A DNA stretch of 64,000 nt from Lepas anatifera. Lineage: Eukaryota; Arthropoda; Thecostraca; Lepadidae. The stretch is taken from contig JAOTON010001898.1 in NCBI GenBank assembly GCA_034440635.1, positions 62,001 through 126,000 on the forward strand. The letters run 5' to 3'. The notes below the pieces were generated by a model. It saw only the letters and a list, made by a program, of their open reading frames with translations, was not told where the DNA came from and searched no databases. Positions 8,858-20,419 of this stretch are shown piece by piece (position 1 is the first letter of the stretch; each line of letters begins with the position of its first letter). The position numbers and the translations under genes are program-made.

Positions 8858-10254
8858 GCACCCCCAATCATGTGCCGAGCACCCCCAATACATGTGCCGC
8901 CCCTGGCCTATCACCGCTGCCCTAAATAGTGTCACCCTATCTCGTCACTGCCGCCCTTATTCGTGCCACCCCTGGCAAGACTTCCCGTCCCGGGTTCATT
9001 ACATTCACTCTGATTGGTTCTACCTCTAGCTCATCAATGCCGCCTGGCTTATCACTTTCCCCCTGATTTGTGACGCCAAATCACTGCCGCCCCCGCCTGA
9101 TCACTGCCGCCAACAGTTAATCACTGCCGCCCCCCTCCTCCGATGATTACTGCCGTCTTTGGCTCATTACTAATCAACTGGCTGATCACTAACATCCCTG
9201 GTTTACACTGCCGCCTTAATTCATGCCGCCTCTGGCTAATCAATGCTGTCCCCGGTTTATTTCTCCAACCATATATGTGCCCTTCTGATAAGTCACTGTC
9301 ACCCCCCCGAATCATCACTGCCGCCCCGGTTCACCACTGCCACCCCCGAGTGATCACTGCCGCCAGTGGTTCGTCACAGACGCCCTAATTTTTGCCGCCC
9401 CCTGGCTGATCACTATCGCCCCTGGTTCATTAAATTTCGCAACCTGGATCATCACTGCCGCCCTCTGGCTGATATCTGCCGCCCCTGGCTGATCACTGAA
9501 GCGCCTGGTTGATCACTGCCGCCCCTGACGGCTAACTGGCCACCCCTGGTGGATTGGTAACTGCCACCCCCTGACTGATAACTGCCGCCCTTGGCTGATC
9601 ACTGCTGCTCCCTGGCAGATCACTGCCGCCCCTAACTTCCGCCCCTAACTGATAATTGCAGCCCCCGACTGGTCACTGCCGCCCCCTGGCTGATCACTAC
9701 CTCCCCTGACTGGTCACTGCCGCCCCCTGACTGGTCACTGCCGCCCCTTGACTTGTCAATGCCGCCCCTTGGCCGATAACTCCCGCCCCTGGTTGATCAC
9801 TCCCAACCCCTAACTGATAACTGCCGCCCCCTGGCTAATAGCTTGGCCAATAACTCCCGCCCCTGGTTGATCACTGCCGCCCCCTGGCTGATCACTGCCG
9901 CCCCCTAACTGATAACTGCCGCCCCCTGGCTGATAGCTTCCGCCCCCTTGGCTGATAACTTCCGCCCCTGGCTGATCACTGGCACCCCCCTGACTGATAA
10001 CTGCCTGCCCTTGGCTGATAACTGCCGCCCCTGGCTGATCACTGCAGCGCCTGGTTGATCACTGCTGCGCCCTGACGGATAACTGCCGCCCCCTGACGGA
10101 TAACTACCGCCACCTGACGGATAACTGCCGCCCCTGGCTGATCACTGCCGCCCCTTGGCTGATAACTCCTGCCCCTGGTTGATCACTGCCGCCCCCGGCT
10201 GATAACTGCCTCCCCCTGGCTGAACTGCCGCCCCTGGTTCATCGCTGACGTCTC
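8858..10254. repeat. Degenerate 20-21-bp GC-rich minisatellite, main block
   Basis: More than 50 variants of ctgatcactgccgcccctgg are arranged head to tail. Bases 10255-10654 are unique AT-rich sequence that interrupts the array. Confidence 0.85.
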
Positions 10255-10654
10255 CCGGGGCAATGAGAATCCTGGGAATATCTGGGCAGCAAACGCTCTG
10301 GGAGAGCATCCTTCTGTGGATATCACTAGCATCATGTCATATCCGAGCAGCGTTAGTTCCATGTAATTGATTCATCCTGGTAGTCTTTCAGCTTTTACAT
10401 AACGTCGAGTTTCATGCTACCTAGTCGTAGATCTTAGTATATCGTGTGAAACTGTCTGTGCCATTTTTCAATGTTTGTATTTCATGTTTTATCTTTTTTT
10501 ATTTTATGTGTTTTATATATTCTTTTAATACAATTTTACAACCTGTCTTGTTTTACCACCTGATTTGTTGAAACTCGTGGGGAAATGTCCTATTTACGTA
10601 TTTTATCTGGTGTTATGGTCGTCGTATGACCTTAGATTTCGGTGCGACCTAAAC

Positions 10655-10893
10655 CGGCCGATCACTGCCGCCCCTGCTGCCGCCCTATTTCATGCCGCCT
10701 CTGGCTCATCGTTGCTGTCCACGGCATATTTATATCCAAATGCGCGCAGCCCCGACTCATCGTTGCCACCCCTGGCTCATCACTGCCGTCCCCTGGCCCA
10801 TCACCGTCTCCCTTGGTTCATCACTGCCGCCCTGATTAATCATTGCTGCCCTGATTCACGCCGCTCCTGGCCAATCAATGCTGTCCCTGTTTT
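10655..10893. repeat. 20-bp minisatellite, second block
   Basis: The same atcactgccgcccctgg unit resumes here until the TTAA element begins at 10894. Confidence 0.75.
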
Positions 10894-10897
10894 TTAA

Positions 10898-11731
10898 CAC
10901 GCGCATTGACGGGGGCGGGTACCCGCCCCCTCGGGTTTTCCGGAAAGAGCATAAAAACGGCGGCGCGTAGCGCCGCCGTACTTGGCATACCTTTTCCCTC
11001 ATCATTTTTACAACTTCTGTGAAAATTTTAAGCTTAGGTCATCTCAGGTCAGGTCACCAGTACAGGTCAAGTGACCTGACCTCAAAAACGTTTAAGATAG
11101 CATAAGTCGGAGCAGGGTGAACTTATCCGATTGAAACTCATATCATATAATCGGCCTGCCGAGTTCTTTAAAATATTTTCCGGTATTTTTGATAGCGGTG
11201 ACCTAACGTGAGGTACAAGGCATGACCTCTCCATTGGAAATACATGGGAAAATGGTTTTTACTGTATAACTCAGTAACAAAGAGTGATAGAGCGTTTATT
11301 TTAGCTTCATTAGACTCGCCTTGGTTTTGCGGTTCTAATGATATGCATTTTATATAATTTGACCCTGACCTGACCTCAGGTCAGGTCAAATCCTTGATTT
11401 GACCTAGCAAGGTCAAATTATATATCATTCGATTCGGCTTGCTGCGAGGATTCATATAGTTTAAGTCGTTTTGCTCTATCTTTATTTGTTCAGATGTAAT
11501 AGCCGAAAAATTTAATTTACATGTTATCCCTATTACGGCATGTTTTGACCTCTGGTGACCTTAAATATGACCTGACAAAAAATGGTTCAAATATTTTCGA
11601 TGGAAAAGTGGATGGGCAACCCAACGCTGTTTACCGTTTTTCGCTACCTACCGTGGTTCTCGAGATCTTAGGGGAGGGTACCCGCCCCCTCGTCAAAGCG
11701 AAGGTGGCTCAGACCCCCGTCAATGCGAGTG
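10898..11731. mobile_element. TTAA-type element a (834 bp)
   Basis: The ends TTAA-CACGCGCATTGACGGGGG and CCCCCGTCAATGCGAGTG-TTAA form a TIR of about 20 bp. Just inside is a GC palindrome (ggcggcgcgtagcgccgcc at 10960-10978). The interior is full of AGGTCA/TGACCT direct and inverted half-sites. No transposase is encoded. TTAA plus CACnnGC ends resemble piggyBac-type TIRs; Kolobok is the alternative. It has inserted into the 20-bp minisatellite. Confidence 0.8.
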
Positions 11732-11739
11732 TTAATTAG

Positions 11740-12975
11740 CCCAGATATGAGCTGTCCCTGGTTAGACACTTCCTCCCTCAAATCCTCACTGCCGCCCCCG
11801 ACTGATCAATGCCGCCCCACTGGTTCCAAACCAGTGATCATTGCTGATCACTGGTTTGTCGCTGCCGAGGAGACAAATCCGACCAGTGCCTCCAAAACCG
11901 GTCAAGCTCAGGCCCTGCTCTCAGCAGTTTCTCAGCAGCAATCTCTAACACCCTTCCAGAAAGCAAACAGCAGCCCACTATCGTTTGTTTGCCGTTATCT
12001 GTTCGCCTATTGGAGGACTTCCCAAACCGGGTAAATAATAGACTGCTACTGCCGCACTTTCACTGTTTTAGTGTCAACCAGGGGTAAAATTGTTTATCTC
12101 TTTGGGGTGGGCGAGCACCCCAATCATAATTTGAGCACCTCCAATACACGTGTCGCCCCCCGGCTCAGCATTGCTGCCCTGATTCATGCCGCCTCCGTCT
12201 TACCACTGTGATACATGCCGCCCCCGGTTCATCACTATCACCCTGACTTATGCCGCCATGGTTCATCACTGCCATCCTGATTCCTGCCAGCCCTGACTTA
12301 TCACTGCCGCCCCGATTCAAACAGCACCAGGCTCATCACTGCTGCCAGTGGCTCACCAGTGCTATCCACGGCTTATCACTGCCACCCAGTTCCATGCCGC
12401 CCAGCTCATCACTACCGCCTCGGTTAATGAATGCCGCCCTGACTTGTACTCTTCTCTAATTCTGCCGCCCTGGGCTCATGACTACCGTCCCCAGCTCAGG
12501 GACGGCGGATTCCATTTCGGGCGGGTGTGCACGATTTTCGGGAGGGGCGCCTGCCTTCACAGATGTATGCTTCCCTCTCCAGGGGACGCCCTTGGCTCCC
12601 TAGGGGCGCCCACTCAGGGGGGCGACATAATTTCCCAGCGTTGAGTGGATAAAGTGAGTCTATTTGCTCTCCATGCGACGGCTTTGATGACAGGGGGCAC
12701 CATTCATATGTGAAACTATTTGTATTTCGCACAGAGGGTCCTACCTCTTCAGGTAAGCGTTATTTAGGCCTGCCTTTTCTTGGCCGGCCGGGGGCGCCTC
12801 CCAAATCCGGGACCACTTCTCCAGACCAAGCCAAAATCGGGTGTACGAAAAGATATTTTTGCACACCCTCATTTTTTCAGGGTGTGCAACTGCACACCCT
12901 GTCCCTCGGAATCCGCTGTCCCTGCCCCAGCTTATCTCTTCCACCCTGATTCGTGCCGCCCGTAGTTTATAAGTG
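11740..12975. repeat. 20-bp minisatellite, third block with interruptions
   Basis: Clusters of atcactgccgccc units occur at 11775-11830, 12150-12500 and 12940-12970, separated by unique sequence. The short imperfect inverted repeat cagtgatcattgctgatcactgg lies at 11830-11853 (gapped). No gene was seen; the open frames here follow the repeats. Confidence 0.65.
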
Positions 12976-14193
12976 GGTCATTCCGCGTCAAATCGAAAAA
13001 AATGACATTTTCGCACCTGACCCCCTCAGAATTCAATAAAAATTGGGGCCCCTGTACGACCATATGAAAGAACGTCACCCATAAAATTTTAGTCTGAAGC
13101 AAGCTAGAGGTCAGATCTGTAGGTCATCAAAGGTCACACGTTTTCGCCCACTTGTCTTCAATCAAACATGGATAATTATTGTGTTAACGAAGTTTTGATG
13201 ACTAAATTGTTACCAATGCTAGACAAATGCTTCAAAATACTGAAACTGGATCCAAATTGGGTGTGACCCATATTTGACCTTTGACCTGACTAGGTAAAAT
13301 TTTCGAAATGCGTTTTTTTACTTATTTTGCCTGTTTCAAATGACATGAAATCCTACTATGTTACTTACTTAACCATTGACTACATGTGCGCGAAAAAGAA
13401 CGGCAGAGACTTGTAAAATTTGTGAATATCGATATCTGAATGTGGTAGTGTTCTGCGGAACAGCTATGCCCCGGGCAATTTAACTATGATAGACGATAGC
13501 ATAGGTTTTTTGTGCGATTTTGGATGAGAAGGTTCCCAATTCTTCGACAAATCTCTTTCTGGAACAGTTTTTAACCAATGCATGACTCTGGGTTCGATAA
13601 TTTCACACAGATTGAGGGAGTTTAAAACCCCCAACTGAACTAGGCAATATATGAATGAAGCGCATGAAAAAAACTACTGGTGTCCAATGGTTTCTGAAAA
13701 TAACGATGGGCCTGCAATGCCTGCTTTAACATAATGTCAATCTTGAGGTCTTAGGAAGCCTAAAACATTAATATGATAAACAGAAATCTAACATGTCGCC
13801 TTATAGCTTCTTATTTGTTTATTCTAGCGCAAGTCCTGGGACATATTGGAATCCCAGTGTCCAAGGCAAAGGCAAAAGCAAACAAATGCCGTTAAAATAA
13901 AAGTTCTGACCCTATTGAGTCCCAAATTATTGTTTAAACTATAAAAACTTGACCAAAGATTGACCCAGGAGCTAATTCTGGCGGGTTTCTGATTCAAAGT
14001 TCCAACAAAATACTAGGACTTGGCCCAGAAACACATTAGCAGTACAAAATGATGGAATGGAACGTGTGTGAGTTTATGGGTCTTATTCCATTTTCTAGAA
14101 CTTTCAATTTTGAAATAATTTTTGATTATTTAATGCTATATGACGTCAAATTCCTCATTAAAAATACTAATCACAAGCGCACATTTATCATTT
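12976..14193. other. Decayed repeat-derived DNA, no gene
   Basis: The sequence is AT-rich with scattered ggtca motifs (13110-13310) and no supported open frames. It probably includes the remains of the element to which the transposase-like pseudogene at 14194 belongs. Confidence 0.45.
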
Positions 14194-14568
14194 TCAAAGT
14201 AAGGTCAACCGACATAATATAATGACTGGCCATGTACTCACTGCTTGAATATAGCTTGACGAACACATAACCCTCACACAGTGAGGAGCAAACACATACA
14301 CACTTCTCGTTCCTGGTACAGTGCGGGCAGCAGTAAACCTGGCATTCAACACTTTGCGTTCATCTACTATCATATTTTCAGGAAAGTACTCGACAAATTT
14401 GGTCGATGAATGAAGCTTTAGGAAATCATCAACTTGTTCCGGAGTTTCTATGATATGCGTTTGTAAGCTTGCTCGTTTGGCGAGCCTTGTTATTGGCCCT
14501 CCCACAGTCACAGCCCTGTGATTCCCTGGTCCCTGGACCCTTTCCATGGGCAGTGGCAAAAATGCCAC
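14194..14568 (-). pseudogene. Transposase-like protein fragment (HGK / GTR family), copy 1
   Basis: On the minus strand a frameshifted FATAHGKGP is followed by LAKRASL, then DDFLKLHSSTKFVEYFPENM, IVDERKVLNARF and TVPGTRSVYVFAP. I recall the order (F)ATSHGK..CDG.GG, KR.A.RASLQ, TPEQ...FL....S.KF and TIPGTR from an uncharacterised transposon-derived family common in aphids, hydra and crustaceans. A second copy with the complementary upstream part is at 19422-20330. The frame break around HGK and the missing N-terminal half show that it is dead. Confidence 0.55.
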
Positions 14569-14718
14569 TCAGCATCCGTGCCAACATCTGAAAAATGGTG
14601 CGCTACATTTACAAAGTTTTCACAATTCTTACATTGTGAAGCAGCTCCGTCTGAAAAATAAAACATCAGCAGCAATCGCCGAAAAAAGAGAAAAAAACGG
14701 AAAAAAGTGAGGGTTTAA

Positions 14719-15684
14719 CCTGCGCCCCGGTGGGCCTTCGAGCCACCTTCGCCCAGGTGGGAACTAAATCAGTCACTTTTTGGCTCAGGAAATATTGAAG
14801 TCATGACAAGTCAAATAAGGTGGCATTTTTAGCAGTTTTTGGGCTCTAACATCTGACAGAATTGAGTTAGCATCATTTTATAGGTACCATTCGCTTTCTC
14901 TCGTCACGGCAAATCGAATGATGTATAATATGACCACACTAGGTCAAAACACAAAAATGACCTAACCTCAGGTCAGGTCAAGGTCACTTTTCGATCTAGC
15001 ATAGTCAATATTCATATCAATGGACTTGTAATAGCAATCCAAATGCAATAGTATGAAAATAAAAGCTGTATCATCACTTCATGCAAAGATATTCATTGCC
15101 CAGACTTATAAAGACTTATAACTTATGCCCAGACCCAATAAAGACTTCATGCAAAGATATTGACCCAAGTTTGAAAACTGCTTAAGTAGCTCCAGATGAC
15201 CTCTCAGAGGTCACAGGTCAAAAAGTGCAGCACGGAGCTGGAAAAGGGCCCAGGATACTTCGATTTGTTGAATATGAACGTATTACCAGCTTGATCTACA
15301 CAAATACAGCCCAATTTCTGTTTTTCCCATGTATTTCCAATGGAGAGGTCATGGTCCGTACTTGACCTTAGGTCATTGATATGAAAAATCCCGGAACAAC
15401 TATTGAGGAAGTCAGTGGGGCCATTATGTGGGATAAGTTTCAATCCGAGATAGATTCACTCATTTCCTACTTATGCCACCTTAAACATTTTTTAGGTGAG
15501 GTCACTTGGCCTGCATTGGTGACGTGACCTGAGATGACTCAAACTTAAAATTTTGGGAAAAGTTCCGAAATTGATCAAAGATAAGATGTGCCAAGTACGG
15601 TGGCGCTTTACGCCGCCGTTTTTTCTACCGCCGGAAAAAACCGGGGGGAGGGGGTGTTCAAACACCCCCACACCGGGGCGAGGG
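14719..15684. mobile_element. TTAA-type element b (966 bp)
   Basis: TTAA flanks are at 14715-14718 and 15685-15688. The ends CCTGCGCCCCGGTGGGC and ACCGGGGCGAGGG are inverted. A subterminal block near the right end (tacggtggcgctttacgccgccg) echoes element a. The interior is rich in GGTCA. An unoccupied TTAA at 15182-15185 marks the site where the related element at 56841 carries another insertion. No coding potential; bases 15689-15913 are unique. Confidence 0.8.
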
Positions 15685-15917
15685 TTAACACTGTTCTAGG
15701 TTTCGGATTAGTTTCTGGTAGGCAGCGTGATGTTTCCTGCAGATGCTTGGCACATGCTGCTTAAAAGAAAGTATTTTCGGGTTGGATATTAATTTTCCTG
15801 CTTCTTTTCCTACAAAGAGCGATCAAGCATCCGGCGCCCATGCTGCTTCGTGGCATTCCCGAAAGGCCTCAGCGCATACGCAGATCCAGGGGGAATGGGG
15901 GCACGTGAAAACTTTAA

Positions 15918-16943
15918 CCCTCGCCCCACTGGGGGGCCATCGATGGCCCCCTAAGGTTTTTCCGGGATAGCAGAAAAACGACGAGGCGCAGCACCGCGGT
16001 TGAGGGCTCTACCTCTCACTGCATCATTTTCCCATCATCCCTGAAATTTTTTACCCCGGGTCACCCAAGGTCAGGTCACCAGACGAGGTCAACCAAGGTC
16101 ACCTCACTTCACTTTAGAGCTCTGTAAGAGCTACATTTCAAAGTCGATCGATTTGAAACTTCCTACACTTCATGACCCCTCCAGGGTCTACAAGGTGTAT
16201 ATCCGGGATTTTTTCGATTTCGTGCCCTGAGGTCAGGTCACGAGGCGACCTCTCCCATTGGAAAAGCACGGGGAAAAGCTATTTCATGATCTAAAAGCCA
16301 CAAAAATGATTGCAAATACTCAGACTGCTCAGAACAACATTTTTGGACACCCTTTCACGGATCCCAGGGGTCATATTTGCCCTTTGACTTTTCCAAGGTC
16401 ATCCAAGGTCACCGGAGGTCAAAAACAGTATTTTGACAATAACTTTTGACCTAATTGAGCTAGAGCGGTGAAACAAACACCATCGTGTTTGTCTTGTCAC
16501 TGGCTTTCATTTGATATACGGCAAGGTCACTTTTTGACCTTTCGTGACCTCAGGTCATATTAGGTCACGAGGTGACCTCTGGCGGTCAAACCACTGGCGG
16601 GAGGTCTTTACGTTCCACATAGCGGAAAAGGTACTGGCAATTTGCTATCAAATGTACTTTACCAGGCCTCAATAGTTCTAATGACATAATAGTTATGCCC
16701 AGTTTGCTTAATCATTGCATATTTGAGTGAAAATAGCCGATCTTGACCTAATTTGACCTCTGTAGGTCAAACCATTGACCTGAGCACTAAAACATGCGAA
16801 GTAATTTCTTACTGAATTCACGCGAGCTTTCTATTGCACTTTGCAGATTTGCGCTAACACTCATATTTTCGGAGTTAGAGGGGGGCCATCGATGGCCCCC
16901 CCGGTGGGGCGAAGGTGGCGCCGGACTCCCGGTGGGGCGCGGG
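15918..16943. mobile_element. TTAA-type element c (1026 bp)
   Basis: TTAA flanks are at 15914-15917 and 16944-16947. Both ends carry the perfect palindrome GGGGGCCATCGATGGCCCCC next to ACCGGGG/CCCCACTGG. The interior has many ggtcaggtcac and tgacctctgg motifs. It is closely similar, in opposite orientation, to element d at 60354-61376. Non-autonomous. Confidence 0.85.
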
Positions 16944-16949
16944 TTAATA

Positions 16950-17998
16950 CAATACATTGGGAAGACCGGGGCTGGTTGCATCACGGATTGGACACTTCTA
17001 TGCAGTGCATTTTTTTCTCAAATTTTGACTGGGGACCGAAGAAGGAAAGGGGCAGTATCAGGACTCGAGGGGGTATGTTTCATTAGTGGAAACGGGACTT
17101 TTGGTTCCTGCTGTGCACAATAATTATCATGTTCAGAAAGTATTTTTGAGCGGAAAAGTAAAATACCCAATGATTAACTTTGCCACCACCTGGCTTTTCA
17201 TGCACCTCTTGTGTATAGCAGCCTGCTCCAAGAGATAATTCTGCCTGCAAAGCAGGCAGGGCAGTTTGCAGCAGCTGCATGGTGTATTTTTGGAAGACCA
17301 CCATTGTCATATACATCACGGCTAATGAAGGTCACTTTTATCCCCCAGCTGCCCTCTCACTTCTTGGCGTATCATATTATGCCCAAAGTTTATGCGTTTC
17401 TCCCAATCTCCCTCCCTCTATCTGAAATTCTGAACAAGCAGCCTCAAACCAGGAAATTTACCAAAGGGCTGCCCTCACCAGATCTGGTCAAAACCTGTAA
17501 TAGTTTGCAATCTAGAATTTAAGCTGCCCCAACCATCTGGTCAAGTCTCTTGACATGTACTGCAGATTGGTTAAACGAACCAAAAATAGGGCACAGACAC
17601 ACGCACACATTGGTGACATGCTGAGATGTTGTGTTCAAACATAATGTTATTGGCTCTTTGCCACCCCCCCAGTTTAGATACTTAGCCCCTATCCTCATGG
17701 CATTGTATGGATATAAATGCTTTAGAAAAACCTTCCAGTGCTGGGCACGCGATCCAAAAATAAGTGGTTTGCTATCACTATTCCACAATCGAAAAATGAC
17801 GTTCCGCGACCGTGGAATATTTGTTTAAGTTTAAATAAAAATTCAGCAATCTCTTATTCCGCGATCTGTATTAACTTTGTGGTTCGAGTCTTTCATCATT
17901 TTGCATATCTATTCTACTTCACTTGCTCTTTTTCAAAGGGTCTTTATATGATAACTTAAATAGAACTGATTGTTTATTTTGGCCCTTCTTTGTTTCAG
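16950..17998. other. Unique intronic/intergenic sequence
   Basis: No family or repeat is recognised in this 1-kb stretch. Short frames lack splice or coding support. A pyrimidine tract ending tttgtttcag at 17989-17998 introduces the exon-like island below. Confidence 0.4.
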
Positions 17999-18278
17999 GT
18001 GGCAGCGCAAAGGCAAGAGGAGAGCCAAATTCCCGGTACTTCATCAGAAGTTTCTGCCCCGAAACCGCGTTGGGGCGAGAAAAGTGGCGCTACTCCTGCA
18101 TCAGCACGTCTTTTGCCGGAAGGTTAACCATGGTTTTCCGGTGGCTATTCAGGCCCGCGTGGTGAAGCTGATGATAAGGCTATGTGCCCTGTGGAAAACA
18201 TCCCACGAGGCCTTCGGTGCGGTGCAGAGGCCGAATAGCAGGACAGAAACGGACCGGATACGCGTTTGGGTTATGTGA
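17999..18278 (+). CDS. Exon-like terminal segment of unknown gene
   Basis: A strong acceptor (cccttctttgtttcag) precedes a GC-rich block, and AATAAA follows at about 18408. Two frames are plausible. One gives WQRKGKRRAKFPVLHQKFLP and runs to TGA at 18276-18278 (93 residues, very basic). The other gives VAAQRQEESQIPGTSSEVSA and stops at a TAA near 18126. Composition favours the second frame and length the first. It may be a host gene's last exon on the plus strand or the end of a transposon gene. I do not recognise it. Confidence 0.35.
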
Positions 18279-18439
18279 TTAGTGTGGTTGGAGCATTTGC
18301 TTCGAGTTTTGTCGTGATATCGTTAATACAAGACTGCCGTTATTTGCAGTGTTACCTCCGAGTCGTTCCATGCAAGACGCTTTCGGAAAGGTCATGTAAA
18401 GGCCTGAAATAAAGCATATGGTTTTGGAAGCGTGCGTGA

Positions 18440-19400
18440 TTGTATAACTCTTGCTTTCTACCGGGGAATGTTATTACATCTCCGAATTCAGAGGTTCGTT
18501 ACATGTAACGAATTTTAGTTCTGGGGAACAAAAATCATGGTCGTTGCTGGAAACAATGCAGGTCAGGGCAATTCCAGCACCAATCGACCAAGGCCTACAC
18601 GGTACCTCTCTGATTTTCTTTAAAATTGGCATATGGGGTTCCCATGGGCCCCAAAGCCGAATCTGAGGGTTTCAGCTCAATCGAAGTAAAACTTTAGAAG
18701 TTATTACCTCAGGCATTTTTTGAAAATCTGCTTACAGTGCATTTTTAGGTGACCATACAACCCACAGAGACTGATGAACTAAACATTAAATATACATATT
18801 CCTGTCTGAAATGAACCGAAAAACTCGAATCTGAAGTCCGTTTGACCCTAGGTCACTTGTGAAAAAATCTATGATTTGACCTTGACCTAAGGTCATGTCC
18901 CAAATTTGCTGGTACACCTTTTTTCAAAATGAAATATCTCAAATTGAAAATTAAACTTTTTTCCGTCCAATAAAATGGGTTAGAACATCCGTTTTTTATA
19001 TCTACTAGTGTTTTTAACACGCACAGTGGAGGGTGGTCTGGTGTCAACACGTAATGAAGGGGCCCCGAAATGCCTCCCCTGAGATCTTGCCAATTAAGAG
19101 GGTTAGGAAAACGTATGTTCCGGGATTTGTGAGGCCTGTAAACTCTTTTATTTGAGCTCAATTGTATGGACTTATATCTATATCTTTAAGGTCAAATCAG
19201 GTAATAAATGTCAAGTTTATGTGCGTCATACCAGACACCTTTAGTGAAGTGCCGTGATTATACGGAAAAAGTCGCGAAACGTTTGAAACATATAACAGTG
19301 ATATATTGAAACAGTGATATTGAAAAATATAACAGTACGGTGACAGTGGACACCCTCACGTCAACGGAGCACTGGAGAGGAGGAGGTTAGGGAGTATTTA
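18440..19400. other. GGTCA-containing repeat debris
   Basis: TGACCTAAGGTCA-type motifs occur at 18841-18900 and 19185-19205. A TTAACACGCACAGTGGAGG string at 19014-19032 resembles a degraded TTAA-element end. No gene is supported. Confidence 0.4.
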
Positions 19401-19421
19401 TACTCTTTTGACTCCGTTCAA

Positions 19422-20330
19422 ATGGTTTCTGGAGATATTACGTTCAAAGAATGGTCAAAATCAGAGAGAGAATCGACGTGTTCGGATTGCGTGAATAATA
19501 TAGAGCGATTTTTTGATTCCCTGAGTGAGAAGGTATGTAACCTTACCCGTCACCACTACATCTCTATGGCTCAAGGACATTATATAGCAAACTGGAAGGA
19601 AAAGGCACCAACGGGGGAAGCCGTAGTCATCGATGGCTCATCAGAAAATAATACATGTACTGCGTAAAATGCTGCTCAGTCGTATCACTGGTCTGCAAAG
19701 CACGTGACTGTACACCCTTTTGTTCCATACTGGACTGAGGATGGAATCCGGTGCAGTAGAAGTTGTTTTTTTAAGTGACGACTTAAAGCACTCTCACGTC
19801 ATGGCTCATACCATGCAGCACAAACTCGTACCTTGGCTACGCACCCATATGCCGAGTTTGCAGAAAATACATTACGTATCAGACGGGTGCGGTGGCCAAT
19901 ACAAAAACAATTTTCACTTTACCAATATGTGTTATCATCCAGATAGACTTTCAAATACCATGTGAATGACACTTCTTTGCTACCAGCCACGGGAAGAACG
20001 CCTGTGACGGAGTTGGCGGTAAAGTTAGAAGAAGAACAGCCAAGGTAAGCTTAAGGAGAGAAGAAAAGGATCAGATCTTGGATCATCTATTGATGTTCTC
20101 TTTTCTGTCGCAATACTTCGACACCACAATCCATTTCGCGTTTGTCAGTAGAGAGGAGGTCTTTGAAATGTCAAAATGACTGATACAGCGGTACAGCTCG
20201 ACGTTGAAGATCAAGGGCACCCAACGGTTTCATCGTTTCACACCCGTAAACCTGAACACCATGCAGGTGCGAGAGCTCTCTGAAGACATTGACGGAACCA
20301 GTGGCAGATCTAGCCGGTCGGTTTGGGAGG
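19422..20330 (+). pseudogene. Transposase-like protein (HGK family), copy 2
   Basis: Across several frame changes the plus strand reads: FKEWSKSERESTCSDC; EAVVIDGSSENN; SYHWSAKHVTVHPFVPYW; AVEVVFLSDDLKHSHVMAHT; LQKIHYVSDGCGGQYKNNFH; ATSHGKNACDGVGGKVRR; VSREEVFEMSK (stop); then KIKGTQRFHRFTPV. The acidic residues in VVIDGSSEN and YVSDGCGGQYK are positioned like DDE/RNase H-fold catalytic residues, but that is an inference. Internal stops (19665, 20177) and frameshifts show it is dead. Copy 1 is at 14194-14568 on the other strand. Confidence 0.6.
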
Positions 20331-20419
20331 AGCAAACCAAAGTCAAAAGGAAAAAAAGAGAAAAAACGTCACGCAGTGAAAAATTGTGCTACAATAATAT
20401 GATTTGTCAGTAGGATTTG

